The position numbers were made by a program, and so were the translations under genes. From assembly GCA_031260295.1 (NCBI GenBank), contig JAIRKE010000050.1:1-35879 (forward strand): DNA of 35,879 bases. Reading direction: 5' to 3'. Position 1 is the stretch's first letter. Every line of letters starts with the position of its first letter. The notes beneath the pieces were generated by a model, which was not told where the DNA came from, did not search any database, and was given only the letters and a program-made list of their open reading frames with translations. This document shows positions 35,775 through 35,879 of this stretch, in pieces. The DNA comes from Azonexus sp. (lineage in GTDB: Bacteria > Pseudomonadota > Gammaproteobacteria > Burkholderiales > Rhodocyclaceae).

Positions 35775-35879
35775 TCACGAGATACCCAACCAAAGCACTA
35801 GGCAGCGAATCTGTACTGCGGCCAGGAATGAAGCTGCGTTCTTGGCATACCGTGTGGCAATACCTCGCCAACGTTTGAG
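35775..35879 (-). mobile_element. IS5-family transposase, C-terminal end (cut by window edge)
   Basis: On the minus strand, the last 34 codons of a gene run in from the right edge. They read LKRWRGIATRYAKNAASFLA, followed by AVQIRCLVLWLGIS and a stop at 35775-35777. This is the very characteristic C-terminus of IS5-family DDE transposases (KRxRxIATRYxKxAxxFLA). Whether the element is complete cannot be judged from here. Its insertion next to menF may have separated that pair from other men genes. Confidence 0.85.

Overview
The window is a high-GC, densely coded bacterial chromosome segment. It looks like a betaproteobacterium of the Rhodocyclales (Dechloromonas/Azonexus-like). That placement is an inference from the gene repertoire: rlmJ, tex, a DUF3301 protein, fliW, a YrdA-type gamma-carbonic anhydrase, and menaquinone genes alongside modABC. 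No rRNA, tRNA or CRISPR array was seen.

Layout. 1-4462 (minus) is the 5' part of a giant VCBS-repeat secreted adhesin that runs off the left edge. 4778-5128 is an orphan small gene. 5243-7822 is a ferrous iron uptake locus: two Fur-box-like sites, feoB, a lower-GC insert that looks like an integron gene cassette, then a feoA-like gene. 8007-9189 (minus) holds a hexose-6-phosphate mutarotase overlapped by a DUF3301 protein. 9292-11656 (plus) holds a large protein with a PilZ-like C-terminus followed by rlmJ. 11741-15466 (minus) is a very long DUF2339 membrane protein fused to a second membrane-anchored domain. Behind it lies a scar of scrambled rlmJ (and perhaps mazG) fragments. 15744-16544 (minus) has a MazG-like pyrophosphohydrolase and a small membrane-anchored protein. 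Gamma-carbonic anhydrase, fliW and tex follow.

20167-23146 (minus) is a three-gene envelope operon: OmpA-like with an N-terminal domain resembling DUF4892, then LemA, then DUF3137. 23326-28426 (minus) carries an old yellow enzyme, an NhaD/citrate-type ion transporter, NudC NADH pyrophosphatase, and a NERD-nuclease/UvrD-like helicase; the last three are tightly packed. 28556-31089 (plus) is modABC molybdate uptake. Next come an unrecognised conserved-looking gene and a minus-strand ankyrin protein. The plus strand ends with menE-menF, translationally coupled and closed by an intrinsic terminator. The right edge cuts into an IS5-family transposase in an AT-rich stretch.

How the parts fit. Much of the window serves anaerobic or low-oxygen respiration: Fe(II) uptake (FeoAB), molybdate uptake for molybdoenzymes (ModABC) and menaquinone synthesis (MenE, MenF). 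The rest is envelope and surface biology, RNA metabolism (RlmJ, Tex) and nucleotide sanitation (NudC, MazG-like). The most unusual items are the cassette-like insert between feoB and feoA, the DUF2339 fusion with its adjacent scar, the OmpA/LemA/DUF3137 operon, and the N-terminus of the adhesin. All family assignments come from reading the translated sequence; no database search was run.
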